64,000 bases of DNA from positions 274,144 to 338,143 of the forward strand of contig NZ_KZ679050.1 of NCBI RefSeq assembly GCF_003024195.1, read 5' to 3'. This stretch comes from Streptomyces dioscori (GTDB lineage Bacteria; Actinomycetota; Actinomycetes; Streptomycetales; Streptomycetaceae). Positions 1-7,431 of the stretch are shown piece after piece. The position numbers were made by a program, and so were the translations under genes. The notes under the pieces were generated by a model, which saw only the letters and a list, made by a program, of their open reading frames with translations, did no database searches and was not told the origin of the DNA. Within the stretch, counting starts at the first letter, position 1, and each line of letters opens with the position of its first letter.

Positions 1-1
1 C

Positions 2-250
2 TACCACTCCCTCAGGACGACGGACGGCTCCTGGACAGGACCCGACCCCCTCTCCGGAGGAGTCCTCGGCTTCGATCCCACCGACCCCGCGTCCGTGGAG
101 GCCGTCCTGTCCGGCGCCGCGCTGAGGGTCGTCCCGGTGGAACGCGGCGGCCGGCCGACAGCGACCCCGCACGACGGCCTCGACCTGTTCTGCGCGGACG
201 ATCCGCCCGGTCCGCCCCCGGGCCGGGGCATCACCGCCGAAAGCCTGTGA
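2..250 (+). CDS. C-terminal end of an unrecognised protein (partial)
   Basis: An open frame enters from before the window and stops with TGA at 248-250, giving about 82 C-terminal residues. The codons have the strong third-position G/C preference of the real genes nearby. The tail is rich in Pro, Gly and Asp and ends in GRGITAESL. I see no motif and do not recognise the family, so no function is proposed. The next gene starts 88 bases downstream on the same strand. Confidence 0.6.
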   Translation, partial: YHSLRTTDGSWTGPDPLSGGVLGFDPTDPASVEAVLSGAALRVVPVERGGRPTATPHDGLDLFCADDPPGPPPGRGITAESL

Positions 251-338
251 ATCCGAAGGACCCGTGTTTGAAAACACCGGCACGGAACACTCGGATGCTC
301 TGACACAGTCTTTATACGACCAGGTAGGAGACACAATC

Positions 339-608
339 ATGGGCATCATCGCCTGGATACTCATCGGTCTTTTCGCGGGCATCATCGCCAAGGCGCTCAT
401 GCCCGGCAAGGACCCGGGTGGCATCATCATCACGATGCTCATCGGTATCGCCGGTGGTCTCCTCGGCGGCTGGCTCGGCAAGGTGATCTTCGGCGTCGAC
501 TCCATCGACGGCTTCTTCGAGATCTCCACCTGGATCGCCGCCATCGTGGGCTCGCTCATCCTGCTGGCCGTGTACCGAGCCGTCACAGGCAACCGCCGCC
601 ACGCCTGA
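339..608 (+). CDS. GlsB/YeaQ/YmgE-type stress-response membrane protein
   Basis: Encodes an 89-residue, very hydrophobic and Gly-rich protein. It has the pattern of the GlsB/YeaQ/YmgE (transglycosylase-associated) family: MGIIAWILIGLFAGIIAK at the start, a GGxxGGWLG turn in the middle and a final hydrophobic helix near residues 65-83. Three membrane helices are expected. The family is linked to general stress and envelope stress, but its biochemical role is unknown. The ATG at 339 is chosen because GTAGGAG at 324-330 is well spaced upstream. An in-frame GTG at 264 would add 25 polar residues that are foreign to the family. The gene stands alone and ends at a strong terminator. Confidence 0.85.
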   Translation: MGIIAWILIGLFAGIIAKALMPGKDPGGIIITMLIGIAGGLLGGWLGKVIFGVDSIDGFFEISTWIAAIVGSLILLAVYRAVTGNRRHA

Positions 609-632
609 CCCCGCACCCGCACGGGTTCCGAA

Positions 633-671
633 AAACGGCTCCGCCCTCCCCTCGGGAGGGCGGAGCCGTTT
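633..671 (+). terminator. Strong rho-independent terminator
   Basis: Perfect 17-bp inverted repeat (634-650 against 654-670), with three bases in the loop, a run of A before it and TTT after it. It begins 25 bases after the stop of the small membrane-protein gene. It isolates that gene from the oxygenase operon downstream. The A tract means it could also stop transcription from the other strand. Confidence 0.9.
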
Positions 672-711
672 CGCACGGCGGGCCACCCCGGGCACGCCTC
701 GCGCTCGCAGA

Positions 712-728
712 CTTCCGCGAGACGGAAG
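712..728. promoter_or_regulatory. Inverted repeat CTTCCG-N5-CGGAAG upstream of the oxygenase operon
   Basis: Perfect 6-bp arms separated by five bases (CGAGA), lying 66 bases before the first gene of the operon. The 6-5-6 geometry equals that of the IclR-site candidate at 3925-3941, but the half-site sequence differs. It may be an operator for this operon or for another regulator. No clear -35/-10 pair was recognised nearby. Confidence 0.35.
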
Positions 729-794
729 GGGCATTGCGGCCCGATGACGCTCTCCTCGACGATGCCACCACCATCAGAGACGGGAGCAGCAAAG

Positions 795-1859
795 ATGCCG
801 CACACCACCGCCTTCGCCAGGAACCAGTGGTACGTAGCCGCCTACGCCCATGAGGTCGGGCGGGAGTTGTTCGGGCGGACCGTGCTCGGTGAGCCTCTCG
901 TCTTCTATCGGACCGAGGACGACGGCCGGCCCGTCGCCCTGCACGACCGGTGTGTGCACCGCCGTTATCCGCTGTCCGCCAGCGGGCTCGACGGCGACCG
1001 GATCGTCTGCGGGTACCACGGGTTCACGTACGACACGACGGGTGCGTGCGTGTACGTGCCCGGTCAGAAACGGGTCCCGCGTACCGCCCGCGTCGCCTCC
1101 TACCCCGTGGTCGAGCAGGACTCCCTGATCTGGGTGTGGATCGGCGACCCCGCCCTCGCCGACCCGGAGGTCATACCGCGGGCCAGGCATCTCGACTCCC
1201 CCGGCTGGGTCACCGTCAGCGGGATGGAGCCGATCGACGCCGACTACGGGCTCCTCGTCGACAACCTCCTCGACCTGTCCCACGAGACGTATCTGCACGG
1301 CGGTTACATCGGTACCCCCGAGGTCGCCGAGACGCCCATCACCACCGAGGTGGACGAGGGCGCCGGCATCGTGCGGGTCAGCCGGCGCATGGACGACGCC
1401 GCGTGCCCGCCCTTCTACGCGAAGTCGACCGGCATAGAAGGGCGGATCACGCGGTGGCAGGACATCGAGTATCACGCGCCGTGTCTGTATCTGCTGCACA
1501 GCCGGATCGCTCCGGTCGGTGTCGTGCCCGCACCGGACGGCAGCGACCCGAACGGCTTCCACACGGAGATCACGTACGCCATCACCCCGTCCGCCGACGG
1601 CAAGGTGTACGACTTCTGGATGGTCTCGCGGGACTGGGCGACCGACGACGCCGAGGTGACCGAGTTTCTGCGGGCCAACAACCACACGGTCGTGATGCAG
1701 GACGTCGACGCGCTCAACCTGCTGCAGCGGACGCTCGGCACCGAGCGGAGCGGCTACCAGGAACTGAGCATCAACATCGACACCGGCGGTCTGGCCGCCC
1801 GCCGCATCCTCGCCCGGCTGGTCGAGGAGGGCGACAAGCCCGTGGAGAAGGTCCTGTGA
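795..1859 (+). CDS. vanA: Rieske-type aromatic oxygenase, VanA-like (vanillate O-demethylase oxygenase subunit family)
   Basis: 354 residues, the usual length for VanA-type single-component Rieske oxygenases. The Rieske 2Fe-2S ligands are C53-x-H55 and C72-x2-H75 (CVH... CGYH). The mononuclear iron site follows in DNLLDLSHETYLH, with H163 and H168 as ligands. VanA-type enzymes remove O-methyl groups or hydroxylate aromatic acids, using electrons from a VanB reductase, which is encoded 178 bases downstream. The ATG at 795 has GGGAGC upstream at 782-787 and begins MPHTTAFARNQWYVAAYAHE, typical for the family. An upstream ATG at 744 lacks this support. The substrate is inferred only as a methoxylated or otherwise substituted aromatic acid. 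Confidence 0.85.
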   Translation: MPHTTAFARNQWYVAAYAHEVGRELFGRTVLGEPLVFYRTEDDGRPVALHDRCVHRRYPLSASGLDGDRIVCGYHGFTYDTTGACVYVPGQKRVPRTARVASYPVVEQDSLIWVWIGDPALADPEVIPRARHLDSPGWVTVSGMEPIDADYGLLVDNLLDLSHETYLHGGYIGTPEVAETPITTEVDEGAGIVRVSRRMDDAACPPFYAKSTGIEGRITRWQDIEYHAPCLYLLHSRIAPVGVVPAPDGSDPNGFHTEITYAITPSADGKVYDFWMVSRDWATDDAEVTEFLRANNHTVVMQDVDALNLLQRTLGTERSGYQELSINIDTGGLAARRILARLVEEGDKPVEKVL

Positions 1860-2050
1860 GCGGTTCCACCGGTGAGGTCTACCGCGTCGACTGGCTGCCG
1901 GGCACCGACGTGCTCCACGGCACCTGTCACTGCGGCGCCGAGCACACCGCCGAGGACCCGGTCGCCATGTGGGAGTGGATGCTCGCGCACCCCGAAGGAC
2001 ACACACCTGAGGGGCACACACCCGAGGGGCATCGCCATGACCTCGTATGA
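1856..2050 (+). CDS. Small Cys/His-rich protein between the oxygenase and its reductase
   Basis: 64 residues starting at GTG 1856, which overlaps the oxygenase stop as GTGA. It ends inside the reductase gene with a 14-base overlap, so all three frames are likely translated in a coupled way. The protein carries GTCHCGAEH near residues 23-31, then MWEWMLAHPEGH, and a tail in which PEGHT is repeated from a 15-base DNA repeat (HTPEGHTPEGHRH). The Cys-x-Cys and many His suggest metal binding, possibly iron handling for the Rieske enzyme. That is inference, because I know no characterised family for it. Confidence 0.6.
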   Translation: MSGSTGEVYRVDWLPGTDVLHGTCHCGAEHTAEDPVAMWEWMLAHPEGHTPEGHTPEGHRHDLV

Positions 2051-3011
2051 CGTTTACGAAGCCGAACTCGTCGTCCAGCGGCGGGACTTCGCCGCCGACG
2101 GCGTGCTCGCCCTCACCCTTCGCCATCCGCTCGGCGACGAGTTGCCCGGCTGGGAGCCGGGCGCCCACGTCGATGTGGTCCTGGGGCCTGACCTGGAGCG
2201 GCAGTACTCCCTGTGCGGCGATCCCGCCGACCGGCGCGAGTGGCGCGTCGCGGTGCTGCGGGAACCCGACGGACGCGGCGGATCCGCCCATGTGCACGAG
2301 GAGTTGGAGGTGGGCGACAAGGTCCGGGTGCGTGGGCCCCGTAACCACTTCGCCCTGGAGCCGTCGCCCCGCTACCTCTTCGTCGCGGGCGGCATCGGCA
2401 TCACCCCGATCCTGCCGATGCTGGCCGCGGCCGAGGCGGCGGGCGCCGACTGGACGCTGCTGTACGGCGGGCGGACTCGCAACTCCATGGCTTTCAGAGA
2501 GGAGTTGAAGTGTTACGGGGGTCGGGTGCGTGTCGTTCCGCAGGACGAGTACGGGCTGCTCGATCTCGCCGGCGCGCTCGGCGGCTCCCCGCGGCCGGAC
2601 ACGCTCGTCTACTGCTGCGGCCCGGGTCCGCTGCTGGACGCCGTGGAGGAGCGGTGCGCGGGGTGGCCGAGCGGCACCCTGCACGTCGAGCGCTTCCAGC
2701 CCAGGGGTAACGGTATGACGGGCCCTCAGGGGGGCTCGGCTGACGCCGGGTTCGAGGTCGTTCTGGAGCGGTCCGGCCGCACCCTCACCGTGCCCGCCGA
2801 TGCCACCGTGCTCGACACCGTGCGCGCGGCGGGTGTCGAGGTGCTCTTCTCCTGCACCGAGGGCACCTGCGGGACCTGCGAGACGGACGTCCTGGACGGT
2901 ACGCCCGACCACCGGGACTCGGTGCTCACGGAGGAAGAGCGGGCGGCCGGCGAGACCATGCTCATCTGTGTGTCCCGGTGCCTCGGGAAGCGCCTCGTGC
3001 TCGACCTGTGA
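2037..3011 (+). CDS. vanB: VanB-like oxidoreductase (reductase partner of the Rieske oxygenase)
   Basis: 324 residues with the phthalate dioxygenase reductase-type order: a flavin-binding beta-barrel with RQYS at 55-58, a nucleotide-binding domain with GGIGITP at 118-124, and a C-terminal plant-type 2Fe-2S ferredoxin domain with C273, C278, C281 and C311 (CTEGTCGTC...C). It passes electrons from NAD(P)H through flavin and the iron-sulfur centre to the oxygenase. The ATG at 2037 has GAGGGGC seven bases upstream. The 3' end overlaps the convergent regulator gene by 50 bases. Confidence 0.88.
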   Translation: MTSYDVYEAELVVQRRDFAADGVLALTLRHPLGDELPGWEPGAHVDVVLGPDLERQYSLCGDPADRREWRVAVLREPDGRGGSAHVHEELEVGDKVRVRGPRNHFALEPSPRYLFVAGGIGITPILPMLAAAEAAGADWTLLYGGRTRNSMAFREELKCYGGRVRVVPQDEYGLLDLAGALGGSPRPDTLVYCCGPGPLLDAVEERCAGWPSGTLHVERFQPRGNGMTGPQGGSADAGFEVVLERSGRTLTVPADATVLDTVRAAGVEVLFSCTEGTCGTCETDVLDGTPDHRDSVLTEEERAAGETMLICVSRCLGKRLVLDL

Positions 3012-3777
3012 TCCGCAGGTCGGCCTCGATCCGGGCGACCGTGGCCAGCAGATGGGGCAGCAGGTCACGGCGTACGGACTCCACCGAGTTGCGGCTGGCG
3101 TGCACGGGGATGTTGACGGCCGCCACCACCTCGCCGTCCCGGTCGCGCACCGGGACGGCGACCGAGCGCAGCCCCTCCTCCAGTTCCTGGTCGACGATCG
3201 CGTACCCCTGACGGCGTACCCGGCGCAGTTCGGTGCGCAGCAGTTCGGCCGAGACGACCGTGCGGGCCGTCAGGGGGGTCAGGTCCGCGCGTGAGAGCCG
3301 GGCGTCGATCTCCTCGTCGGGCAGCTGGGCGAGCAACACCCTTCCCACCGAGGTGACGTGGGCCGGAAAGCGACTGCCGACGGTGATGGTCGCGGTCATG
3401 ATGCGGTGCGTCGGTACGCGGGCCGCGTACACGATGTCGTCCCCGTCGAGGACGCACAGGGACGACGACTCCCGTATCTGCGTGACGAGTTGCTCCAGAT
3501 GGGGCTCGGCGATCTCCGGCAGGGTGAAACTGGACAGGTAGGAGTATCCGAGTTCCAGGACGCGCGGGGTGAGCCGGAACATCCGGCCGTCCGTCTGCAC
3601 GTATCCCAGGTCGAAGAGGGTCAGCAGGAAGCGGCGGGCCGCCGCGCGGGTCAGGTCGGTGACTCGCGCCACCTCGCTGAGCGTGAGCTCCGGATGGTCG
3701 GCGTCGAAGGCGCGGATGACCGCGAGGCCGCGCTCGAAGGAGCGGACGAAATGCGGTTCGCGGGCTCCAGCAGGCAT
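2962..3777 (-). CDS. IclR-family transcriptional regulator
   Basis: 271 residues. The N-terminal winged helix-turn-helix is at about residues 31-55 (LTLSEVARVTDLTRAAARRF) and is followed by the IclR effector-binding domain. The N-terminal pattern HFVRSFERGLAVIRAF resembles the PcaR/PobR branch that senses aromatic acids. The ATG at 3777 is preceded by GGAGG at good spacing. It faces the oxygenase operon tail to tail with a 50-base overlap and is divergent from the transporter operon. Two matching inverted repeats lie in the promoter region it shares with the transporter, one over its own -10 box. It is therefore likely autoregulated and likely controls uptake. Confidence 0.88.
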   Translation of the reverse strand: MPAGAREPHFVRSFERGLAVIRAFDADHPELTLSEVARVTDLTRAAARRFLLTLFDLGYVQTDGRMFRLTPRVLELGYSYLSSFTLPEIAEPHLEQLVTQIRESSSLCVLDGDDIVYAARVPTHRIMTATITVGSRFPAHVTSVGRVLLAQLPDEEIDARLSRADLTPLTARTVVSAELLRTELRRVRRQGYAIVDQELEEGLRSVAVPVRDRDGEVVAAVNIPVHASRNSVESVRRDLLPHLLATVARIEADLRITGRARGASRGTGTHR

Positions 3778-3815
3778 CAACGCCTCCACGGGACGCACGC
3801 ACGGGACGCACGAGG

Positions 3816-3830
3816 GTGCGCTCTGCGCAC
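3816..3830. promoter_or_regulatory. Candidate IclR operator 1 (GTGCG-N5-CGCAC)
   Basis: Inverted repeat GTGCGCTCTGCGCAC, which overlaps the -10 box of the leftward regulator promoter. It shares the core GTGCG-N-TCTG-CGCAC with the second site at 3925-3941, with centres 110 bases apart. Two identical-core sites in one divergent region, one per promoter, is the reason to call it an operator. Confidence 0.6.
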
Positions 3831-3858
3831 GCTAGGAGCACACTTCGGCAACTGTCAA
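3829..3858 (-). promoter_or_regulatory. Promoter of the IclR regulator gene
   Basis: On the minus strand, TTGACA (3853-3858) is followed after 18 bases by TAGCGT (3829-3834). This lies 52 bases upstream of the ATG at 3777. Operator candidate 1 overlaps the -10 box, which suggests repression by the encoded IclR protein. Confidence 0.55.
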
Positions 3859-3879
3859 CGACCGTGCGTGTCAGGAGCA

Positions 3880-3909
3880 TTGACCTGTTCCACGGCCAGG
3901 TTCTACGTT
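3880..3909 (+). promoter_or_regulatory. Promoter of the ABC importer operon
   Basis: TTGACC (3880-3885), an 18-base spacer, then TACGTT (3904-3909). Transcription would start near 3916, so operator candidate 2 sits just inside the transcript, a position suited to repression. The promoter diverges from the IclR promoter, with the two -35 boxes 21 bases apart. Confidence 0.5.
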
Positions 3910-3924
3910 CCCGCTGAGCACTTC

Positions 3925-3941
3925 TGTGCGGTCTGCGCACA
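3925..3941. promoter_or_regulatory. Candidate IclR operator 2 (TGTGCG-N5-CGCACA)
   Basis: Perfect 6-bp arms around GTCTG (TGTGCGGTCTGCGCACA). It lies between the proposed -10 box of the importer promoter and the first gene of the importer operon. It is the extended version of operator candidate 1. Confidence 0.6.
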
Positions 3942-3983
3942 GCCTGTCGAAGAACTGTCCCAATATTTTCCATAGGGGGAGTG

Positions 3984-4955
3984 ATGCGTCGTCTGCTCAT
4001 CGGCCTCGTGACCGGCGCCACGTTCGTCGCCGTGACGGCCTGCGGTTCGTCCGACTCCCCCGGGTCGGACGACAAGGACAAGGCGTCCGGCGGTACCACC
4101 ACGGTCAAGGTCGGCGTCATCCCCATCGTCGACGTCGCCCCCCTGTACCTGGGCCAGAAGAAGGGCTTCTACAGCGAACGCGGCATCGAGTTGTCGCTGA
4201 CCAGCGCGCAGGGCGGCGCGGCGATCGTGCCGGGGGTGGTTTCGGGCCAGTTCGACTTCGGCTTCAGCAACATGACGTCCCTGCTGGTCGCCCAGTCCAA
4301 GAACGTGCCGGTCGAGGCCGTGGTGAACGGGGTCGCGTCCACCGGCAAGAAGGGCGCCGACTTCGCGGAGCTGGCCGTGAAGAAGGGCAGTCCCCTCAAG
4401 TCCGCCAAGGACGTGGAGGGCAAGAAGGTCGCCGCCAACACGCTCAACAACATCTGTGACACCTCGACCAGGGAGTCGGTCCGCAAGGACGGCGGCGACC
4501 CGTCCAAGGTGAAGTTCGTGGAGATGCCCTTCGACCAGATGCCGGCCGCGCTCGAAGGCGGTCAGGTGGACGCGGCCTGTGTCGTGGAACCGGCGCTCGC
4601 GAGCATCAAGGCGCAGGGCGGCACCTCCATCGCGTCGCTCTTCGTCGACGTGTCGCCCGACCTCACCGTGGCCATGTTCTTCTCCTCGCAGAGTTATGTG
4701 CGGAAGAACCCGGAGATGGTGAAGAAGTTCCAGGCGGCGACCATCGAGTCCCTGGAGTACGCGGACAGCCACCCGGAGGAGGTCCGCGAGATCATCACCA
4801 CGTACACGAAGATCCCGAAGCCGCTGGTGGAGTCGCTGGTCCTGCCGCGGTGGCCCGCCGAGCCGGACCGCCGATCCATCGAGAGGCTGGCCGAACTGGG
4901 GCAGCAGGACGGCCTGTTCGAGAAGGAGCCGGACCTGGACAAGCTCCTTCCGTGA
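3984..4955 (+). CDS. ABC transporter substrate-binding lipoprotein (NMT1/SsuA-like)
   Basis: 323 residues. The signal peptide ends in a lipobox (VTAC) with the modified Cys at residue 20, so the protein is anchored outside the membrane. The mature part matches the NMT1/SsuA/TauA class of periplasmic-type binding proteins, for example VGVIPIVDVAPLYLGQKKGFY and a GxxxAAxxxGQVDAACVVEP motif. The class binds sulfonates, nitrate, taurine, pyrimidine precursors or aromatic acids. The ATG at 3984 follows an AGGGGGAG ribosome site; a GTG at 3981 is too close to it. It leads an operon with two permeases and an ATPase. Uptake of the oxygenase substrate is the contextual guess. Confidence 0.87.
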   Translation: MRRLLIGLVTGATFVAVTACGSSDSPGSDDKDKASGGTTTVKVGVIPIVDVAPLYLGQKKGFYSERGIELSLTSAQGGAAIVPGVVSGQFDFGFSNMTSLLVAQSKNVPVEAVVNGVASTGKKGADFAELAVKKGSPLKSAKDVEGKKVAANTLNNICDTSTRESVRKDGGDPSKVKFVEMPFDQMPAALEGGQVDAACVVEPALASIKAQGGTSIASLFVDVSPDLTVAMFFSSQSYVRKNPEMVKKFQAATIESLEYADSHPEEVREIITTYTKIPKPLVESLVLPRWPAEPDRRSIERLAELGQQDGLFEKEPDLDKLLP

Positions 4956-5725
4956 GGGGCGCCAACGCCCTGCTGGGCGCCTGCGGGCTCGCGGCCTTCC
5001 TCGCTCTCGGCGAGGCGGTGCCGCGGCTCGGGCTGGTCGACGAGGAGTACTTCCCGCCGACCAGCCGCATCGCCGACGCCCTCGCCGGCGAGCTGTCCGA
5101 CGACGCGTTCTGGACCGCACTCGGGGACACCCTCACCGGCTGGGCGATCGGGCTCGTGATCGCCGTGAGCGCGGGCATCGTCGCGGGTGTCCTGATCTCG
5201 GTCACACCGTATCTGCGCGAGGCGACCGCCTCGACGATCGAGTTCCTGCGCCCGATCCCGTCGGTCGCCCTGATCCCGCTCGCCGTGCTGCTGTACGGCA
5301 CCGAACTGCGCTCGGTGCTCCTGCTGGTCGTCTACGCGTCCTTCTGGCAGGTCCTCGTACAGGTCATGTACGGCGTCCAGGACGTGGACCCGGTCGCCGA
5401 GGAGACCGCCCGCTCGTACGGCCTCGGCACCTGGGCGCGGGTCCGCCATGTGCTCTGGCCCACGGCCCTCCCGTACGTCATGACGGGGGTGCGGCTGGCC
5501 GCGGCGGTCGCGCTGATCCTCGCCGTGACGGCCGAACTCGTCATCGGCGCACCGGGGTTGGGGGCGCGGATCGCCGTGGCGCAGACCTCGCAGGCGGTGC
5601 CGGAGATGTACGCGCTGGTAGTGGTCACCGGTCTGCTGGGGCTGCTCATCAACGTGGGCGCGCGGACCGTCGAGCGGCGGGCGCTGGCCTGGCACCAGTC
5701 CGTACGCGGGGAGGTGGCGGTGTGA
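4952..5725 (+). CDS. ABC transporter permease (SsuC/TauC-like), first of two
   Basis: 257 residues from the GTG at 4952, which overlaps the stop of the binding-protein gene (GTGA). The hydrophobic helices expected for a binding-protein-dependent permease are present. The cytoplasmic EAA loop, which contacts the ATPase, reads EETARSYGLGTWARVRHVLW. An in-frame upstream start at 4850 would lie inside the previous gene and adds an Arg/Gly-rich stretch unlike the family. It likely forms a heterodimer with the next permease. Confidence 0.87.
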   Translation: MRGANALLGACGLAAFLALGEAVPRLGLVDEEYFPPTSRIADALAGELSDDAFWTALGDTLTGWAIGLVIAVSAGIVAGVLISVTPYLREATASTIEFLRPIPSVALIPLAVLLYGTELRSVLLLVVYASFWQVLVQVMYGVQDVDPVAEETARSYGLGTWARVRHVLWPTALPYVMTGVRLAAAVALILAVTAELVIGAPGLGARIAVAQTSQAVPEMYALVVVTGLLGLLINVGARTVERRALAWHQSVRGEVAV

Positions 5726-6510
5726 AAGGCCTGGAACGCGTCCTGCTGCGGCTGCTCCTCGTCGTGGCGCTGCCCGCGCTGCTCGTCGTGGCGTGGTGGT
5801 ACGCGTCGGACGGCAGCACTGACATCTACTGGCCGCCGCTGCGCACCATCCTCAGCACGTTCCCCGACGTGTGGACCGGCGAGCGGCTGCGCGAGGACGT
5901 GCTGCCCAGTGTGCTGCGGCTGAGCGCCGGTTACGCGTGCGCGGCCGTCGCGGGCGTCGCGCTGGGCACGGTGATCGGCTCGTACCGCGGGGTGCGGGCG
6001 GTGTGCGAGCCGGTCCTCGAATTCCTGCGGGCGGTGCCGCCGCCCGTGCTCGTCCCGGTCATCATGCTGTTCGCGGGCATCGGCGACACGATGAAGGTCG
6101 TGGTGATCGCGAGCGGCTGCGTCTGGCCGATCCTGCTGAACACCGTCGAGGGCGTACGGGCGGTGGACTCGGTGATGTCCGAGACGGCCCGCTCCTACGG
6201 CATCACGGGCGTGGCGCGGCTGCGGCACCTGGTGCTGCCCGCGGCGAGCCCGCAGATCTTCGCGGGGCTGCGCCAGGCCCTGTCCATCGGGATCATCCTG
6301 ATGGTCATCAGCGAGATGTTCGCCGCCAGCAACGGGCTCGGTTTCACCATCGTCCAGTTCCAGCGCGGCTTCGCCATCCCCGACATGTGGACCGGGATCC
6401 TGCTGCTCGGGCTGCTCGGGTTCGTCCTGTCGGTCGTCTTCCGGTTCGTCGAGCGTCGTGCGCTCGGCTGGTACCACGGTGCGCGCGACGCTTCCCGGCG
6501 GTCGTCGTGA
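5722..6510 (+). CDS. ABC transporter permease (SsuC/TauC-like), second of two
   Basis: 262 residues from the GTG at 5722, again overlapping the previous stop as GTGA and preceded by GGGGAGG. The EAA loop is SETARSYGITGVARLRHLVL. It is clearly related to the first permease. Many SsuC-type systems use one permease twice, so the pair here suggests duplication and heterodimer formation. Confidence 0.87.
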   Translation: MKGLERVLLRLLLVVALPALLVVAWWYASDGSTDIYWPPLRTILSTFPDVWTGERLREDVLPSVLRLSAGYACAAVAGVALGTVIGSYRGVRAVCEPVLEFLRAVPPPVLVPVIMLFAGIGDTMKVVVIASGCVWPILLNTVEGVRAVDSVMSETARSYGITGVARLRHLVLPAASPQIFAGLRQALSIGIILMVISEMFAASNGLGFTIVQFQRGFAIPDMWTGILLLGLLGFVLSVVFRFVERRALGWYHGARDASRRSS

Positions 6511-6530
6511 ACCTCGTGAAAGGGCGGTCC

Positions 6531-7352
6531 ATGCTCGACGTACGCGGCCTGAAGAAGGTCTACGAGGGATCGGGCCGGCGGGTGGAGGCGGTGCGCGACC
6601 TCACCTTCACGGTGGACGCCGGTGAACTGGTCTGTCTGGTCGGGCCGTCCGGCTGCGGCAAGACGACCCTGCTGAAGTGTGTGGGCGGCCTGCTCACTCC
6701 CACGGCGGGCGAGGTCCTGATCGGTGGCCGACGGGTGACCGGTCCGCCGCCGGACATGGCGGTCGTCTTCCAGGAGTACGGGCGCAGCCTGTTCCCCTGG
6801 ATGCGGGTGCGCGAGAACGTCGAACTGCCCCTCAAGCAGAAGAAGTTGACGGCTGCCAGGCGGCGTGAGCTGGTCGCCGACGCGCTGGCCTCCGTCGGCC
6901 TCATGGACGCGGCGGGCGCGTACCCCTGGCAGCTGTCCGGCGGCATGCAGCAGCGGGTCGCCATCGCCCGCGCGCTTGCGTACGAGCCCCGAGTGCTGCT
7001 CATGGACGAGCCGTTCGCGGCGGTGGACGCCCAGACCCGGGCCGATCTGGAGGATCTGGTCCGCGGGCTGTGGCGGCAGCGGGGCATCACGATCCTGTTC
7101 GTGACGCACGACATCGACGAGGCCGTCTATCTCGGTGAGCGGGTGCTGATCCTGTCCTCCTCCCCGACCGTCGTCCAGGAGCAGCTGAAAGTCGATCTCC
7201 CCGCCGACCGGGACCAGTTGCACACCCGGGTGGCCCCGCGCTTCGCCGAACTGCGCACGCATGTGTACGAGCAGATCCAGGCGGCGAAGCGTGGCACCCC
7301 GGTCGCCGACCGCCTGGTGAAGGACCTCACCGACACGCCTCCGCCTCAGTAG
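6531..7352 (+). CDS. ABC transporter ATP-binding protein (SsuB/TauB-like)
   Basis: 273 residues with a complete nucleotide-binding domain: Walker A GPSGCGKTT at 38-46, signature LSGGMQQR at 135-142, Walker B VLLMDEP at 155-161 and the switch His in FVTHD at 193. It powers the two preceding permeases. The ATG at 6531 (MLDVRGLKKVYEG) has AAAGGG seven bases upstream. A GTG at 6507, overlapping the previous stop, would add eight residues and is the alternative. It is the last gene of the operon, and no clear terminator was found in the 79 bases that follow. Confidence 0.9.
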   Translation: MLDVRGLKKVYEGSGRRVEAVRDLTFTVDAGELVCLVGPSGCGKTTLLKCVGGLLTPTAGEVLIGGRRVTGPPPDMAVVFQEYGRSLFPWMRVRENVELPLKQKKLTAARRRELVADALASVGLMDAAGAYPWQLSGGMQQRVAIARALAYEPRVLLMDEPFAAVDAQTRADLEDLVRGLWRQRGITILFVTHDIDEAVYLGERVLILSSSPTVVQEQLKVDLPADRDQLHTRVAPRFAELRTHVYEQIQAAKRGTPVADRLVKDLTDTPPPQ

Positions 7353-7431
7353 GTCCCAGCAGACCCCAGTAGGCGCAGTAGGCCCCAGCAGGGCGGTGTA
7401 CGCACGTGTCACCGGCGGCCGGAGAAGGTCC

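Noticed and set aside
264..338. Extended N-terminus for the GlsB-like protein from GTG 264
   Set aside because: The added residues are polar and unlike the family, and ATG 339 has a strong ribosome site.
774..3068. A 764-codon open frame on the minus strand across the oxygenase and reductase genes
   Set aside because: It mirrors real codons of the plus-strand genes, is rich in Arg/Gly/His/Val without any motif, and has no ribosome site. Long antisense frames are expected at this GC content.
7353..7431. Possible terminator made of CCCAGCAG/CCCCAGTAG direct repeats after the importer operon
   Set aside because: The repeats are direct rather than inverted and form no convincing stem.
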